Source: Cognatundibacterium curvum
GTDB lineage: Bacteria > Pseudomonadota > Gammaproteobacteria > Burkholderiales > Burkholderiaceae_D
Reading direction: 5' to 3'
Assembly (NCBI RefSeq): GCF_014284235.1
Contig: NZ_JACOGD010000006.1
Location: forward strand, 219,207 to 283,206
Length of the DNA: 64,000 nt
Under the pieces are notes generated by a model. That model worked only from the letters and a program-made list of their open reading frames with translations. It was not told where the DNA came from and did no database searches. Position 1 is the first letter of the stretch; every line of letters begins with the position of its first letter. The translations under genes were made by a program, and so were the position numbers. Below are positions 44,803-52,780 of the stretch, in pieces.

Positions 44803-44904
44803 ATATGCTACGTATATCGATTTTTTCGATATCTATGGCAGTAGGTTTTCACTTACTTGGCACAATTTTCATGTTCTGTGTCATCCGGAGGCGTTCAAAA
44901 TTAG

Positions 44905-45022
44905 TGCAATCAAAGATCGCATGTATAAAGGCCCCGAGATGATTGCAAAGTTTTGGGCGGGTGCGTAATTCTCTCAGATTTATTGCAATCCGCCTATTTT
45001 TTAGTCGAAGTTAATGCAATCA
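44905..45022. promoter_or_regulatory. Cluster of TGATTGCA-type sites before the recombinase operon
   Basis: TGCAATCA occurs at 44905-44912 and 45015-45022 (minus-strand TGATTGCA), TGATTGCAAAG at 44940-44950, and a related TATTGCAATC at 44981-44990. The 11-mer TGATTGCAAAG recurs three more times inside the next gene at 45459, 45540 and 45612. The two downstream ParB-like proteins or the recombinase are possible binders. Confidence 0.5.
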
Positions 45023-45169
45023 ATAATTGAAGGGGATTTAATTTCTTAAATGAAATGTTAATTTAAAGCATTTATTAAGAAAAAAGCCTCGCCTGCATTT
45101 CATTTTCCTGGCCGCTGACGTCGGCTGATACACTCTTCATATGGTTGGAGTGGTTGTTGGAGAGTGATC

Positions 45170-45643
45170 ATGGAACATCGAGAATGCCCGGCTTGCGGCA
45201 AGTTATTTTTACCGCGTTCTCAAAACCCGACCCAAACCTACTGCTCTAAAAAATCCTGCCAGCGAGAGCGCCGCCGCCGTTGGCAGCAGCTCAAACGCGA
45301 AACCGATCAAGACTACGTCGACAATCAGGCGCGTGCCCAGCAGGCCTGGTCGGCGCGAAATCCTGACTATTGGCGCACATATCGCAGCCAGAATCCTCAG
45401 TATGTTGACGATAATCGGACGAAACAGCTGGTGCGCAACTACCAAAATCGCGCCAATATGATTGCAAAGATGGATGCGTCAAATTCCCGTAAAGTCTTAT
45501 CCAGTGGACTGTACCGGCTGATTCTGCTGCCTGACCCGGTGATTGCAAAGAAGAACGTGTGGAATGTCTTTCTTTCCCTCTTGCAGCCCCCCAAATTTCC
45601 CCAGGTCGCCGTGATTGCAAAGAGAGGACGCGTGGCAAAGTAG
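45170..45643 (+). CDS. Zinc-ribbon protein at the head of the recombinase/ParB operon
   Basis: The product is 157 residues from ATG 45170, which has GGAG seven bases upstream; a GTG two codons earlier is possible. The N-terminus has a zinc-ribbon pattern (CPACGKLF, then YCSKKSC), followed by a basic helical region rich in Arg, Gln and Tyr with repeats of NPDYWRTYRSQNPQY type. The C-terminal third contains three IAK units (MIAKMD, VIAKKN, VIAKRG). These are encoded by the repeated 11-mer TGATTGCAAAG, so this region may be selected as DNA sites rather than as protein. I do not know its function; DNA binding is plausible. Confidence 0.7.
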   Translation: MEHRECPACGKLFLPRSQNPTQTYCSKKSCQRERRRRWQQLKRETDQDYVDNQARAQQAWSARNPDYWRTYRSQNPQYVDDNRTKQLVRNYQNRANMIAKMDASNSRKVLSSGLYRLILLPDPVIAKKNVWNVFLSLLQPPKFPQVAVIAKRGRVAK

Positions 45644-45733
45644 CTTGCTGTCTGCTAATTTGGTAATCGCATCTTGCTCTGCGTGCGGGCCGTGTGGCTT
45701 CCACGATACTCCAGAGCTGGAGCGGATACGCAA

Positions 45734-47299
45734 ATGAAAACCGATCAAGACAGTTACGAAAAGTTCGTGCAGCCAGTATTCTTCCTGGCAGCCGAATATG
45801 TGCGTATGTCCACCGAGCATCAGCAATATTCCACCGACAACCAACGCCAAAAAATCCGCGAATACGCGTCACAGCGCAACGTCAATATCGTCAAGACCTA
45901 TGCAGACGAAGGTAAAAGCGGCCTGCGCATCGACGGTCGGCCTGCTCTGCAGCAGCTGATCCGTGATGTCGAGAGCGGCGCCGCAACCTTCAATACCATC
46001 CTGGTGTATGACGTCAGTCGCTGGGGACGCTTTCAGGATGCCGACGAAAGCGCTTACTACGAATACATCTGCAGGCGTGCCGGCATTCAGGTTGTCTATT
46101 GTGCGGAACAGTTTGAGAACGATGGTTCTCCTGTCTCCACCATAGTCAAAGGTGTGAAACGTGCGATGGCCGGTGAATACAGTCGGGAATTGTCTGCCAA
46201 AGTATTCGCTGGCCAATGCCGCCTGATCGAGCTTGGTTTTCGGCAAGGCGGCACCGCCGGTTATGGATTGCGGCGGATATTGATCGACCAACATGGCACC
46301 CAGAAAGGAGAACTTCAACGGGGAGAACACAAAAGCCTGCAAACCGATCGCGTCATCTTGATACCCGGCCCTGAGCATGAACTGAAAATCGTCACGCAAA
46401 TCTATCGCTGGTTTATCGATGAATGCATCAATGAAGTGGAAATCGCCAGCCGCCTCAACGCCATGCAGATTTATTCCGAAATCAACCGGCCCTGGAGCAG
46501 GGCCACTGTCCACGAGGTACTCACCAACGAAAAATACATCGGTAATAATGTCTACAACCGCGTTTCCTTCAAACTCAAAAAAACGCGCGTCGTGAATACT
46601 CCCGACATGTGGATCAAAAAAGAACGCGCATTTGAACCCATTGTTCCGACGGAAATTTTCTATACCGTGCAAGGCATCATGCGGGCACGCGCCCGCCGCT
46701 ATACCGACGAAGAATTGATAGAGCGTTTGCGCGCTCTGTATCAATCCCGCGGCGTCTTGTCCGGCATGATCATCGATGAAATGGAAGGCATGCCGGCCTC
46801 CTCGGTATATACCTATCGCTTCGGTAGTCTGATCCGCGCCTATCAAATGGTCGGCTTTACACCGGATCGCGATTATCAGTATTTAGAGGTAAATCGCTTT
46901 ATTCGACGCCTGCATCCTGAAATCGTCGCCGATACCGAGAACAAGATTGTCAAACTCGGCGCTCAGGTGTTACGCGATCCCGCGACGGACTTATTAATGG
47001 TGAATCGTGAATTTACCGTCTCCATCGTACTGGCGCGCTGCCACCATCTCGACGGCGGCAGGAATAGGTGGAAAGTCAGGTTCGATGCTTCCCTGCTGCC
47101 GGATGTGACAGTCGCAGTACGCCTGGATAACAGCAACCAGAGCCCATTGGATTATTTTCTATTGCCGCGACTGGATTTTGGAACCCACCATTTCAGTCTG
47201 GCCGACAGAAATGCCGCCGAGTTTGAAACCTATCGCTTTGATACCCTGGACTATTTGTATGGGATGGCAGAACGCACCCGATTGCGGAGGGTAGCATGA
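45734..47299 (+). CDS. Large serine recombinase
   Basis: A 521-residue site-specific recombinase from ATG 45734. The resolvase domain shows catalytic Ser26 in EYVRMSTEHQQ, then ILVYDVSRWGRF and the SRELSAKVFAGQ end helix. A Recombinase domain follows (GYGLRR to RPWSRATVHEVLTNEKYIGN) and then a C-terminal region of about 200 residues without an obvious coiled coil. Such enzymes integrate and excise phages or genomic islands. Its last four bases overlap the start of the first ParB-like gene (ATGA), so the operon is translationally coupled. A leftward 325-codon open frame across it is a shadow. Confidence 0.9.
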   Translation: MKTDQDSYEKFVQPVFFLAAEYVRMSTEHQQYSTDNQRQKIREYASQRNVNIVKTYADEGKSGLRIDGRPALQQLIRDVESGAATFNTILVYDVSRWGRFQDADESAYYEYICRRAGIQVVYCAEQFENDGSPVSTIVKGVKRAMAGEYSRELSAKVFAGQCRLIELGFRQGGTAGYGLRRILIDQHGTQKGELQRGEHKSLQTDRVILIPGPEHELKIVTQIYRWFIDECINEVEIASRLNAMQIYSEINRPWSRATVHEVLTNEKYIGNNVYNRVSFKLKKTRVVNTPDMWIKKERAFEPIVPTEIFYTVQGIMRARARRYTDEELIERLRALYQSRGVLSGMIIDEMEGMPASSVYTYRFGSLIRAYQMVGFTPDRDYQYLEVNRFIRRLHPEIVADTENKIVKLGAQVLRDPATDLLMVNREFTVSIVLARCHHLDGGRNRWKVRFDASLLPDVTVAVRLDNSNQSPLDYFLLPRLDFGTHHFSLADRNAAEFETYRFDTLDYLYGMAERTRLRRVA

Positions 47300-48192
47300 G
47301 CAAGACGGCGCCGCCTGGCGATTTGCGGTTGATCCCCATCAACAAGATCGATATCCTGAATACCCGAGAGCGCAATACTAAAATTTTTGACGAGATCGTT
47401 GAAAACATCAAAGCGCTGGGTTTGAAGAAGCCGATCACGGTGACGCCGCGCTCCGGTAAAAATGGCGAAGAGCGTTATCTGCTGGTGTGCGGCGAGGGGC
47501 GCATGAAAGCCTTCATGTCTCTGGGTCAGGCCAATATTCCGGCATTGGTGGTGACCGTCAGCGATGAAGAGGCCTTCATCATGAGCCTCGCTGAAAACAT
47601 CGCCCGACGGCAATACCGACCGCTGGAGCTGTTGGCCAATATTGAGACTCTGCGCAATCAGGGTTACGACAAAAAAGCGATCGCCGCCAAAACTGGACTT
47701 ACGGTCGAATGGGTCGGCGGCATTCTGATCTTGTTGGAACGAGGAGAGGAGCGGCTGCTCGTCGCCGTCGAACGGGGCAAGATTCCGTTGACGGCGGCGC
47801 TCGCTATTGTGGGTGGCGAAGATGACGATAAGGCGGTGCAAAAAGCACTGCAGGATGCCTATGAGTCAGGCAAGCTCAGAGGAAGACAATTATTCGAAGC
47901 AAAAAAGGTGATCGAATGCCGGCATACGTTGGGAAGAACGCTGGAGCGCGGCATGTCGCGCAAACGCAGCGATGTCACCACCTCCAGTTTAGTACGGACG
48001 TATCAGAAAGAAGTCGAACGCCAGCGCATGATGGTCAAGAAAGCAGAGATGACGCAGCAGCGCTTGATGTTTGTCGTCGGCGCATTAAGACAGTTATTTT
48101 CTAATGAAAATTTCATCAACCTATTGCGTGCGGAAGGGCTGGATACGCTGCCGACTTACTTAGCTGAACGAGTCTGGTCCAAAGGGAGCTGA
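47296..48192 (+). CDS. ParB/RepB-like nuclease-fold protein, first
   Basis: A 298-residue protein with a ParB N-terminal domain (about 10-100). It has IDILNTRERN, VCGEGRMKAFMSLG with the box II-type Gly-Glu-Gly-Arg, and AENIARRQYRPLE. A helix-turn-helix follows around GYDKKAIAAKTGLTVEWVGG, and the C-terminus is helical and basic. No ParA is nearby, so it is unlikely to be an ordinary partition system; CTP-dependent DNA clamps or regulators of the recombinase are possible. It overlaps the recombinase gene by ATGA and precedes the second ParB-like gene by 2 bases. Confidence 0.87.
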   Translation: MSKTAPPGDLRLIPINKIDILNTRERNTKIFDEIVENIKALGLKKPITVTPRSGKNGEERYLLVCGEGRMKAFMSLGQANIPALVVTVSDEEAFIMSLAENIARRQYRPLELLANIETLRNQGYDKKAIAAKTGLTVEWVGGILILLERGEERLLVAVERGKIPLTAALAIVGGEDDDKAVQKALQDAYESGKLRGRQLFEAKKVIECRHTLGRTLERGMSRKRSDVTTSSLVRTYQKEVERQRMMVKKAEMTQQRLMFVVGALRQLFSNENFINLLRAEGLDTLPTYLAERVWSKGS

Positions 48193-48194
48193 CG

Positions 48195-49079
48195 ATGGCC
48201 GACGGTGTGGCATTGGGGTTTTCCATGGAACCTTTGTCGGTGGCGCTCGTGAATATCCTGCCGTCGCGCAATATCCCGAAAGAATTGGATAGCTCCCGCA
48301 AATTCAAACAGATACTCTCCTCGATCAAAGAGATCGGATTGATCGAACCGCTGTCGATCACGCCCGTCATCAAAAAGTCCGAACATCACATGCTGCTTGA
48401 TGGCCATGTTCGCCTGGTGGCGATGCGCGATCTTGGGTATGTCGATGCGCAGTGCCTGGTCGCCAATGACGACGAAGGTTATACCTACAATAGTCGTATC
48501 AATCGGCTGTCGACGATCCAGGAACATCTGATGATACGACGTGCCATTGAGAGAGGCGTGTCGCCACAGCGTCTGGCCGAAGTGCTGAGTGTCGATATTA
48601 GCCAGATCCTGAAAAAAATGTCTCTCTTGAAAGGCATTTGTCCAGAAGCGGCCGAATTGCTTAAGGACCGGCAGTTTTCGACGGACATTGCCAGGGTACT
48701 GAGGAAAATGAAACCGACCCGACAAATCGAATGTGCGGAATTGATGGTGTCGGCCAATGTCGTGACCGTCTCTTATGCGGAGGCGATGTTGGTGGCAACG
48801 CCGGTCGAGATGCTGGTGGATGGAAAAAAACCGCAAAAACTCACCGGCGTATCGAAGGAGCAGATTGCCAAGATGGAGCGCGAGATGGGAAGTTTGCAGG
48901 CGCAGTACAAATTGGTGGAGCAGTCGTACGGTCGGGATGTTTTGAACCTTGTTTTAGCGCGGGGCTACTTGGTGAAGATTTTTGAGAATCAGGCCGTTTC
49001 TCGGTGCCTTTTTCAGGAACATCCCGAAGTGATGGCGGAGTTTGAAGCAATCGTGAAGACGGTTACGCTTGAGCATTGA
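48195..49079 (+). CDS. ParB/RepB-like protein with RepB-type C-terminal domain, second
   Basis: A 294-residue paralogue of the preceding protein. The ParB N-domain shows LPSRNIPKELDSSRKF, MLLDGHVRLVAMRDLG and the ENR-type segment YNSRINRLSTIQEHLM. A helix-turn-helix lies at about RGVSPQRLAEVLSVDISQILKK. The C-terminal part matches plasmid-partition RepB C-terminal regions (KMKPTRQIECAELMVSANVVTVSYAEAMLVATP). A GGGAG site precedes its ATG. Together with the upstream genes it forms a four-gene mobile operon that lacks ParA, a replication gene or conjugation genes. Confidence 0.87.
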   Translation: MADGVALGFSMEPLSVALVNILPSRNIPKELDSSRKFKQILSSIKEIGLIEPLSITPVIKKSEHHMLLDGHVRLVAMRDLGYVDAQCLVANDDEGYTYNSRINRLSTIQEHLMIRRAIERGVSPQRLAEVLSVDISQILKKMSLLKGICPEAAELLKDRQFSTDIARVLRKMKPTRQIECAELMVSANVVTVSYAEAMLVATPVEMLVDGKKPQKLTGVSKEQIAKMEREMGSLQAQYKLVEQSYGRDVLNLVLARGYLVKIFENQAVSRCLFQEHPEVMAEFEAIVKTVTLEH

Positions 49080-49258
49080 AAATTTTATAATTTCCCAAAA
49101 AGCAGTGTTTGCTTCCAGGACGATTGACAATGCAGTCATGTGTTGCTGAAAATACTCTACTCATTTAGTGCGATGCGCCATAGGGACTTTCAACATCACC
49201 GACGAAAATACCCTCAAATATCGAAAGTATCGGCCGTTGGCCGTTCACGGAGAAAAAA

Positions 49259-49702
49259 ATGCCGATTGGTCCCATACGCAATTCAACGATTGATTCTGCC
49301 TTTAAAGCCATTGTCACTACATCACTGGGGCAGGTGAATGTACTCACCTGCGGTCATACAGAGTGCAATGACTGCTATCCTCATGCTCAAAATGTCCATG
49401 AATTTGTACATTACTCGCGTGACCTTATTCAAGACTGGAAAAAGGACATGCATGGCAATCAACTCTGTTGGAGCCAATATTACGCCGACAAACACGACGA
49501 TATAGCGTTAATCACTGATCAGCCAGGTCGAAATTACCAAATGCTTTGTCTGATCAAAGTTTCGGCCTGCAAACGACTTCACATTCGTAGCGAAAGGGGG
49601 GACAGAGTCGAGCATTTCGCCCTCAACTTCGCCGTCCCAGCAATGAATATGGTTCGTATACAACTACATCCTAATGCGGATCAAACTGGTTACATCATTT
49701 GA
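49259..49702 (+). CDS. Hypothetical protein, Cys/His-rich N-terminal part
   Basis: A 147-residue protein from ATG 49259, preceded by GGAG at a good distance. The segment TCGHTECNDCYPHAQNVHEF has three Cys and three His in 20 residues and could bind zinc. The rest is a mixed alpha/beta sequence without a recognised motif. It stands alone between the recombinase operon and the next hypothetical gene, on the plus strand. No family is recognised and no function is assigned. Confidence 0.55.
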   Translation: MPIGPIRNSTIDSAFKAIVTTSLGQVNVLTCGHTECNDCYPHAQNVHEFVHYSRDLIQDWKKDMHGNQLCWSQYYADKHDDIALITDQPGRNYQMLCLIKVSACKRLHIRSERGDRVEHFALNFAVPAMNMVRIQLHPNADQTGYII

Positions 49703-49841
49703 ATTCAACGCGCTTTTGTGCGGGATACTCTCTTTTCTGTCGCGCGGAGACAGTTTCTATCAAACAAGAGATCATTTCTCTACGACCTGAAATGTATTCA
49801 GGCACCTTACGCGCAGCGATCATTTGCTTGAAAGCTCAATC

Positions 49842-50552
49842 ATGTCCGAACTCATTTTGAAATCCGGCCCCACGTTGCTCTGGCGGCAGCGGGAATACGA
49901 TAGTGTCACCGATGAAGAGCGCTATATCGACCTCGATGTCACTACTGTCGCACATGAATACCTATTTGAATCTGCGACCATCGACAAGGACGTATTGCTC
50001 TCAGATATTTTTAAGTTACTCGACGCAGCACCGATACTGACGGCCATATTACGCCGGGACTTCAGCAATGAATTACTAGTTGAGGCCAGAAAAGGTGTTG
50101 CACCCGATTTTAAGCATGCTTACTCACCCGAGGGAATTGAGTTTTTAGAGCTGTATCAATGCTGGCATTTGAATACCGCCACGCGTGAATATGAGCCAGT
50201 GCACCGATTAGACTTTCACGGAATAGGTTATGAGTTACGTGAGGACCTAAATCATGGACATGGCTGTATATACTCTGCCGGCACGAGAATTCACTGCAGC
50301 GTTTCCATGACGCCCGTCCGTGAATTACTGGCGCTCCCTATCCGCTTTAACCCTGTCGTCAGCATTTGTGAAAATGGCTTGTCCGCCAAAAAGTATGCGC
50401 AGGAATTGGAAAAGGTCCAACTCACAGGTATCAATTTGGGTCAGATACTCCACAGTATTTTCTGGGAACTCTCTTGGTATGGTGGACCAGAGAAACAATC
50501 TCAAATGAGAGCGCGGCTCCAAGCTCACGTCACGGATATCAAGAGTAAGTAG
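49842..50552 (+). CDS. Hypothetical 236-residue protein
   Basis: Starting at ATG 49842 (the TTG six codons earlier is less likely), the product is a soluble protein. It shows VTTVAHEYLFESATIDKDVLLSDIFKLLD near the N-terminus and LDFHGIGYELRED in the middle. It has no signal peptide or membrane helix. The acidic, aromatic-rich composition recalls immunity-type or phage-related proteins, but I cannot name a family. It faces the convergent methyltransferase gene with a 90-base gap. Confidence 0.6.
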   Translation: MSELILKSGPTLLWRQREYDSVTDEERYIDLDVTTVAHEYLFESATIDKDVLLSDIFKLLDAAPILTAILRRDFSNELLVEARKGVAPDFKHAYSPEGIEFLELYQCWHLNTATREYEPVHRLDFHGIGYELREDLNHGHGCIYSAGTRIHCSVSMTPVRELLALPIRFNPVVSICENGLSAKKYAQELEKVQLTGINLGQILHSIFWELSWYGGPEKQSQMRARLQAHVTDIKSK

Positions 50553-50641
50553 CCCAAAACGACCATTGCGCAATTGCCGCTGCGCTAGATTACTTGGTGC
50601 TCAAATTTTTTAAGCTTGCCATTTGATTGAGTCCGGTGAAA

Positions 50642-51274
50642 TCAGGTCGGATCCAGTGACGGAAGCATGCGGCAAAAGCAATACACGAATGCCTGCGTCG
50701 TGCCAAACGGTGTTTGGTGGCTTTCGCCACGACTTTCGATCAAGTTGAATTCCGTACCGAATTGCCCGTGCAGTGCTTCGGCATCGTAGCGGGCGACTTC
50801 GAGTCCGCTGCATTTTTCCGGTCCGTCTGGCGCAAAGGTTGCGACGATCACGTGGCCACCAGGTTTCACCGATCGGGCAACTTGCTTAATGTAGGCCGCG
50901 CGTTGTTCCGGGGTCGTCAGGAAGTGAAATACGGCGCGATCATGCCAGACGTCGTAGCGCTGTGCGGGCAATTCCGCTTGGACGATGTCACCTACGATCC
51001 AGTGAACTGAGTCGCCAGCCTTGCCGAGGCGCTTCTTCGTCACTTCAAGCGCGGTTTGCGAAATATCGAACACGCTGATATCGCGATATCCAAGATGAAT
51101 CAAATCGTCGACTAGTGTTGACTCGCCTCCCCCCACATCGATGACCGCCGTCTTGGATGGAATTCCCGTTTTCAGTATCAGTTCTAGCGACGTTTCCAGG
51201 TGTGGACGGTACCAGCTCACGGCCTCGGGTGCCTTGGTTTGATAAACACCTTCCCAATGTGATTGATTGCTCAT
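50642..51274 (-). CDS. Class I SAM-dependent methyltransferase
   Basis: A 210-residue methyltransferase from ATG 51274, which has GGAG seven bases upstream. Motif I reads VIDVGGGESTLVDDL, the acidic ribose-binding residue lies in ISVFDISQTAL, motif II in HWIVGDIV, and the post-motif in PGGHVIVATFAPDGP. The N-terminus SHWEGVYQTKAPEAVSWY is typical of small-molecule methyltransferases of this group. The substrate is unknown; no partner gene is adjacent. It appears intact. Confidence 0.85.
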   Translation of the reverse strand: MSNQSHWEGVYQTKAPEAVSWYRPHLETSLELILKTGIPSKTAVIDVGGGESTLVDDLIHLGYRDISVFDISQTALEVTKKRLGKAGDSVHWIVGDIVQAELPAQRYDVWHDRAVFHFLTTPEQRAAYIKQVARSVKPGGHVIVATFAPDGPEKCSGLEVARYDAEALHGQFGTEFNLIESRGESHQTPFGTTQAFVYCFCRMLPSLDPT

Positions 51275-51424
51275 TCCCCAACTCCAATATATTGTTTCTA
51301 CCTTTATCAAGGCCGAACCATCGGCCGAGGCCGATTGCTCTTTAGTTTAAAGCGGGTAGCCAATTTTTTCCGGCGACCGGCCGGATAGATTGTCGAGCAA
51401 GTACTGTGAGCAGATTTTTTAGTG

Positions 51425-52204
51425 CTAGATTGCAATGACCAAATTCGGATCGAAGCTACCATTCTCAGTACCGCCACCTCTGGTCATGTAACCGCAGGGA
51501 TTACAAACGACACGACATTCCCCAATCTGATAATCAAACGAATCGTGCATGTGCCCGTGAATCCACAAATCAGCCTGCATCGCGAGGTCATCTAAGTTAG
51601 AGGCATATGCCGCAGAAACTGGATCGTCCGCGTACCGTTCGGCAACCGAAAGCCTCGATAGCGCCATGTGCGTGACAACGACCGTCTTTCCAGAAAATGC
51701 TTCAGCCAGTTTCGCCTTCAGCCAGTGTTTTTGCTCCGCATGCATTTTCGCTGTATCGGCTGCTCTTAGCTTTCGATAACCAGCATTGGCCAGACGAATG
51801 CGCTTGTAATCCATCATCACCGCCTCAGCTTCGCGCATGGCGGCTTGTTTGGTGTCGGCTCCGAACAGACAAAAGTCCGTCCACATGGTGGCGCCTAGAA
51901 AGCGAACGCCATCTACAATGAGTTCGCCTTCGTTTAAGAAATGCACATGGCCGATCGCCTTGCAGGCTTCTGCTATCTCTACTTGTATATCATCGAGATT
52001 TTTACCGTAAGCTTCGTGATTCCCGTGGACATACAAAACAGGGATATCTGCAAAGGTTTGATGCGCCCATTCCACGGCTTTAGCACCGGTATGGATGTCG
52101 CCGGCCAGGATAACCACGTCCGGGCGGCTGATCGTGATATCAATTTTCGGGGCGAACTCTTTCCACAGTTCAAGATGTAAATCCGAGAGGGGTAGGATGC
52201 GCAT
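51425..52204 (-). CDS. Calcineurin-like metallophosphoesterase, first of a pair
   Basis: A 259-residue phosphoesterase from ATG 52204. The dinuclear metal site is complete: SDLHLE, ILAGDIHTG, VHGNHEA, VVTHMALS and IHGHMHDS. An in-frame ORF extends to 52294 but those 30 residues precede the family's conserved start. The group acts on nucleotides, cyclic nucleotides or nucleic acid ends. It follows the exonuclease gene by 86 bases on the same strand and is paralogous to the phosphoesterase at 52781, sharing the SD(L/V)HLE start and the VRF(L/F)GAT(M/F)WT segment. The pairing suggests a joint task. Confidence 0.88.
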   Translation of the reverse strand: MRILPLSDLHLELWKEFAPKIDITISRPDVVILAGDIHTGAKAVEWAHQTFADIPVLYVHGNHEAYGKNLDDIQVEIAEACKAIGHVHFLNEGELIVDGVRFLGATMWTDFCLFGADTKQAAMREAEAVMMDYKRIRLANAGYRKLRAADTAKMHAEQKHWLKAKLAEAFSGKTVVVTHMALSRLSVAERYADDPVSAAYASNLDDLAMQADLWIHGHMHDSFDYQIGECRVVCNPCGYMTRGGGTENGSFDPNLVIAI

Positions 52205-52290
52205 AGAATTGTTTTGGTTAATTTTTGCTGAATTGTAGATCGTCAGTCTGCAATGCTCGCTACAAGTGGAGATTTCCAGGATTCTTTTGG

Positions 52291-52752
52291 TCAAACGCTT
52301 GACGCGGGTGCATCTCGTTTAGGCAAGGCTTGCTCTCCAAACGACCACGGTAGTAACCGGGTAATATTCGTAGCATCGTCCAGCGCCCGATGGTGGCTCC
52401 CCTCCAACTGCAAGCCGGTAAGCTGGCAAGCTTTGGCCATCCCCACTTCTTTGCCAATCTTTTGGGCCTTGGCAAACATTCGTTTGGCGTTGAGGTGCGA
52501 TAGTGCGACGGGATTAACCACGCCATGACGGACGCTATCCCTCTCGAATTGTTTACGATCGTAGACGCCCCAGCTGAATTGGAATTTGTCGATCACCGTT
52601 CCATCGACGCCGATCCAGCAGGCGCCGATCTCGATCGTTTCCATGGTTTCGGGCGTGATCAGGCCATCGTCTGAGCAAGTCGCTTCAAGGTCTATGACCA
52701 GGAGCGGGGCGTTCGGGCGAGTATTGTTGATTAAGTAGTCCATGCTTTGCAT
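52291..52752 (-). CDS. DEDDh-family 3'-5' exonuclease, shortened
   Basis: A 153-residue protein of the ERI-1/KapD-like exonuclease group. Exo I is present as VIDLEATCSDDG, the Exo II region as SWGVYDRKQFE, and Exo III as SHHRALDDATN with the His and Asp. In family members I recall, 40-50 residues separate VID(K/E)FQ from SWG and carry an LT.I.Q segment; here the two abut (KFQFSWG). The frame is kept, so this looks like a clean in-frame deletion. It may be inactive, or have altered substrate access. It lies between two phosphoesterase genes on the same strand. Confidence 0.8.
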   Translation of the reverse strand: MQSMDYLINNTRPNAPLLVIDLEATCSDDGLITPETMETIEIGACWIGVDGTVIDKFQFSWGVYDRKQFERDSVRHGVVNPVALSHLNAKRMFAKAQKIGKEVGMAKACQLTGLQLEGSHHRALDDATNITRLLPWSFGEQALPKRDAPASSV

Positions 52753-52780
52753 TCTTGTCCGCTATTCCGAAAGAAACTTC

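Larger units (their letters stand above)
44536..45169. other. Intergenic region between the EcoRII remnant and the recombinase operon
   Basis: No intact gene in 634 bases. It holds a hairpin terminator (44782-44802) and an AT-rich leader with several TGATTGCA-type sites before the zinc-ribbon gene. A minus-strand open stretch at about 44540-44627 may be a degraded gene end, but it is too short to name. Confidence 0.5.

Noticed and set aside
45869..46846. Long leftward open frame of 325 codons across the serine recombinase gene
   Set aside because: It lies fully antisense to a gene with clear catalytic motifs, has no ribosome site, and arises from codon bias of the recombinase.
47296..49079. 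Plasmid or chromosome partition locus
   Set aside because: Two ParB-like genes are present but no ParA, no replication initiator and no recognisable parS; coupling to a recombinase points to a mobile-element role.
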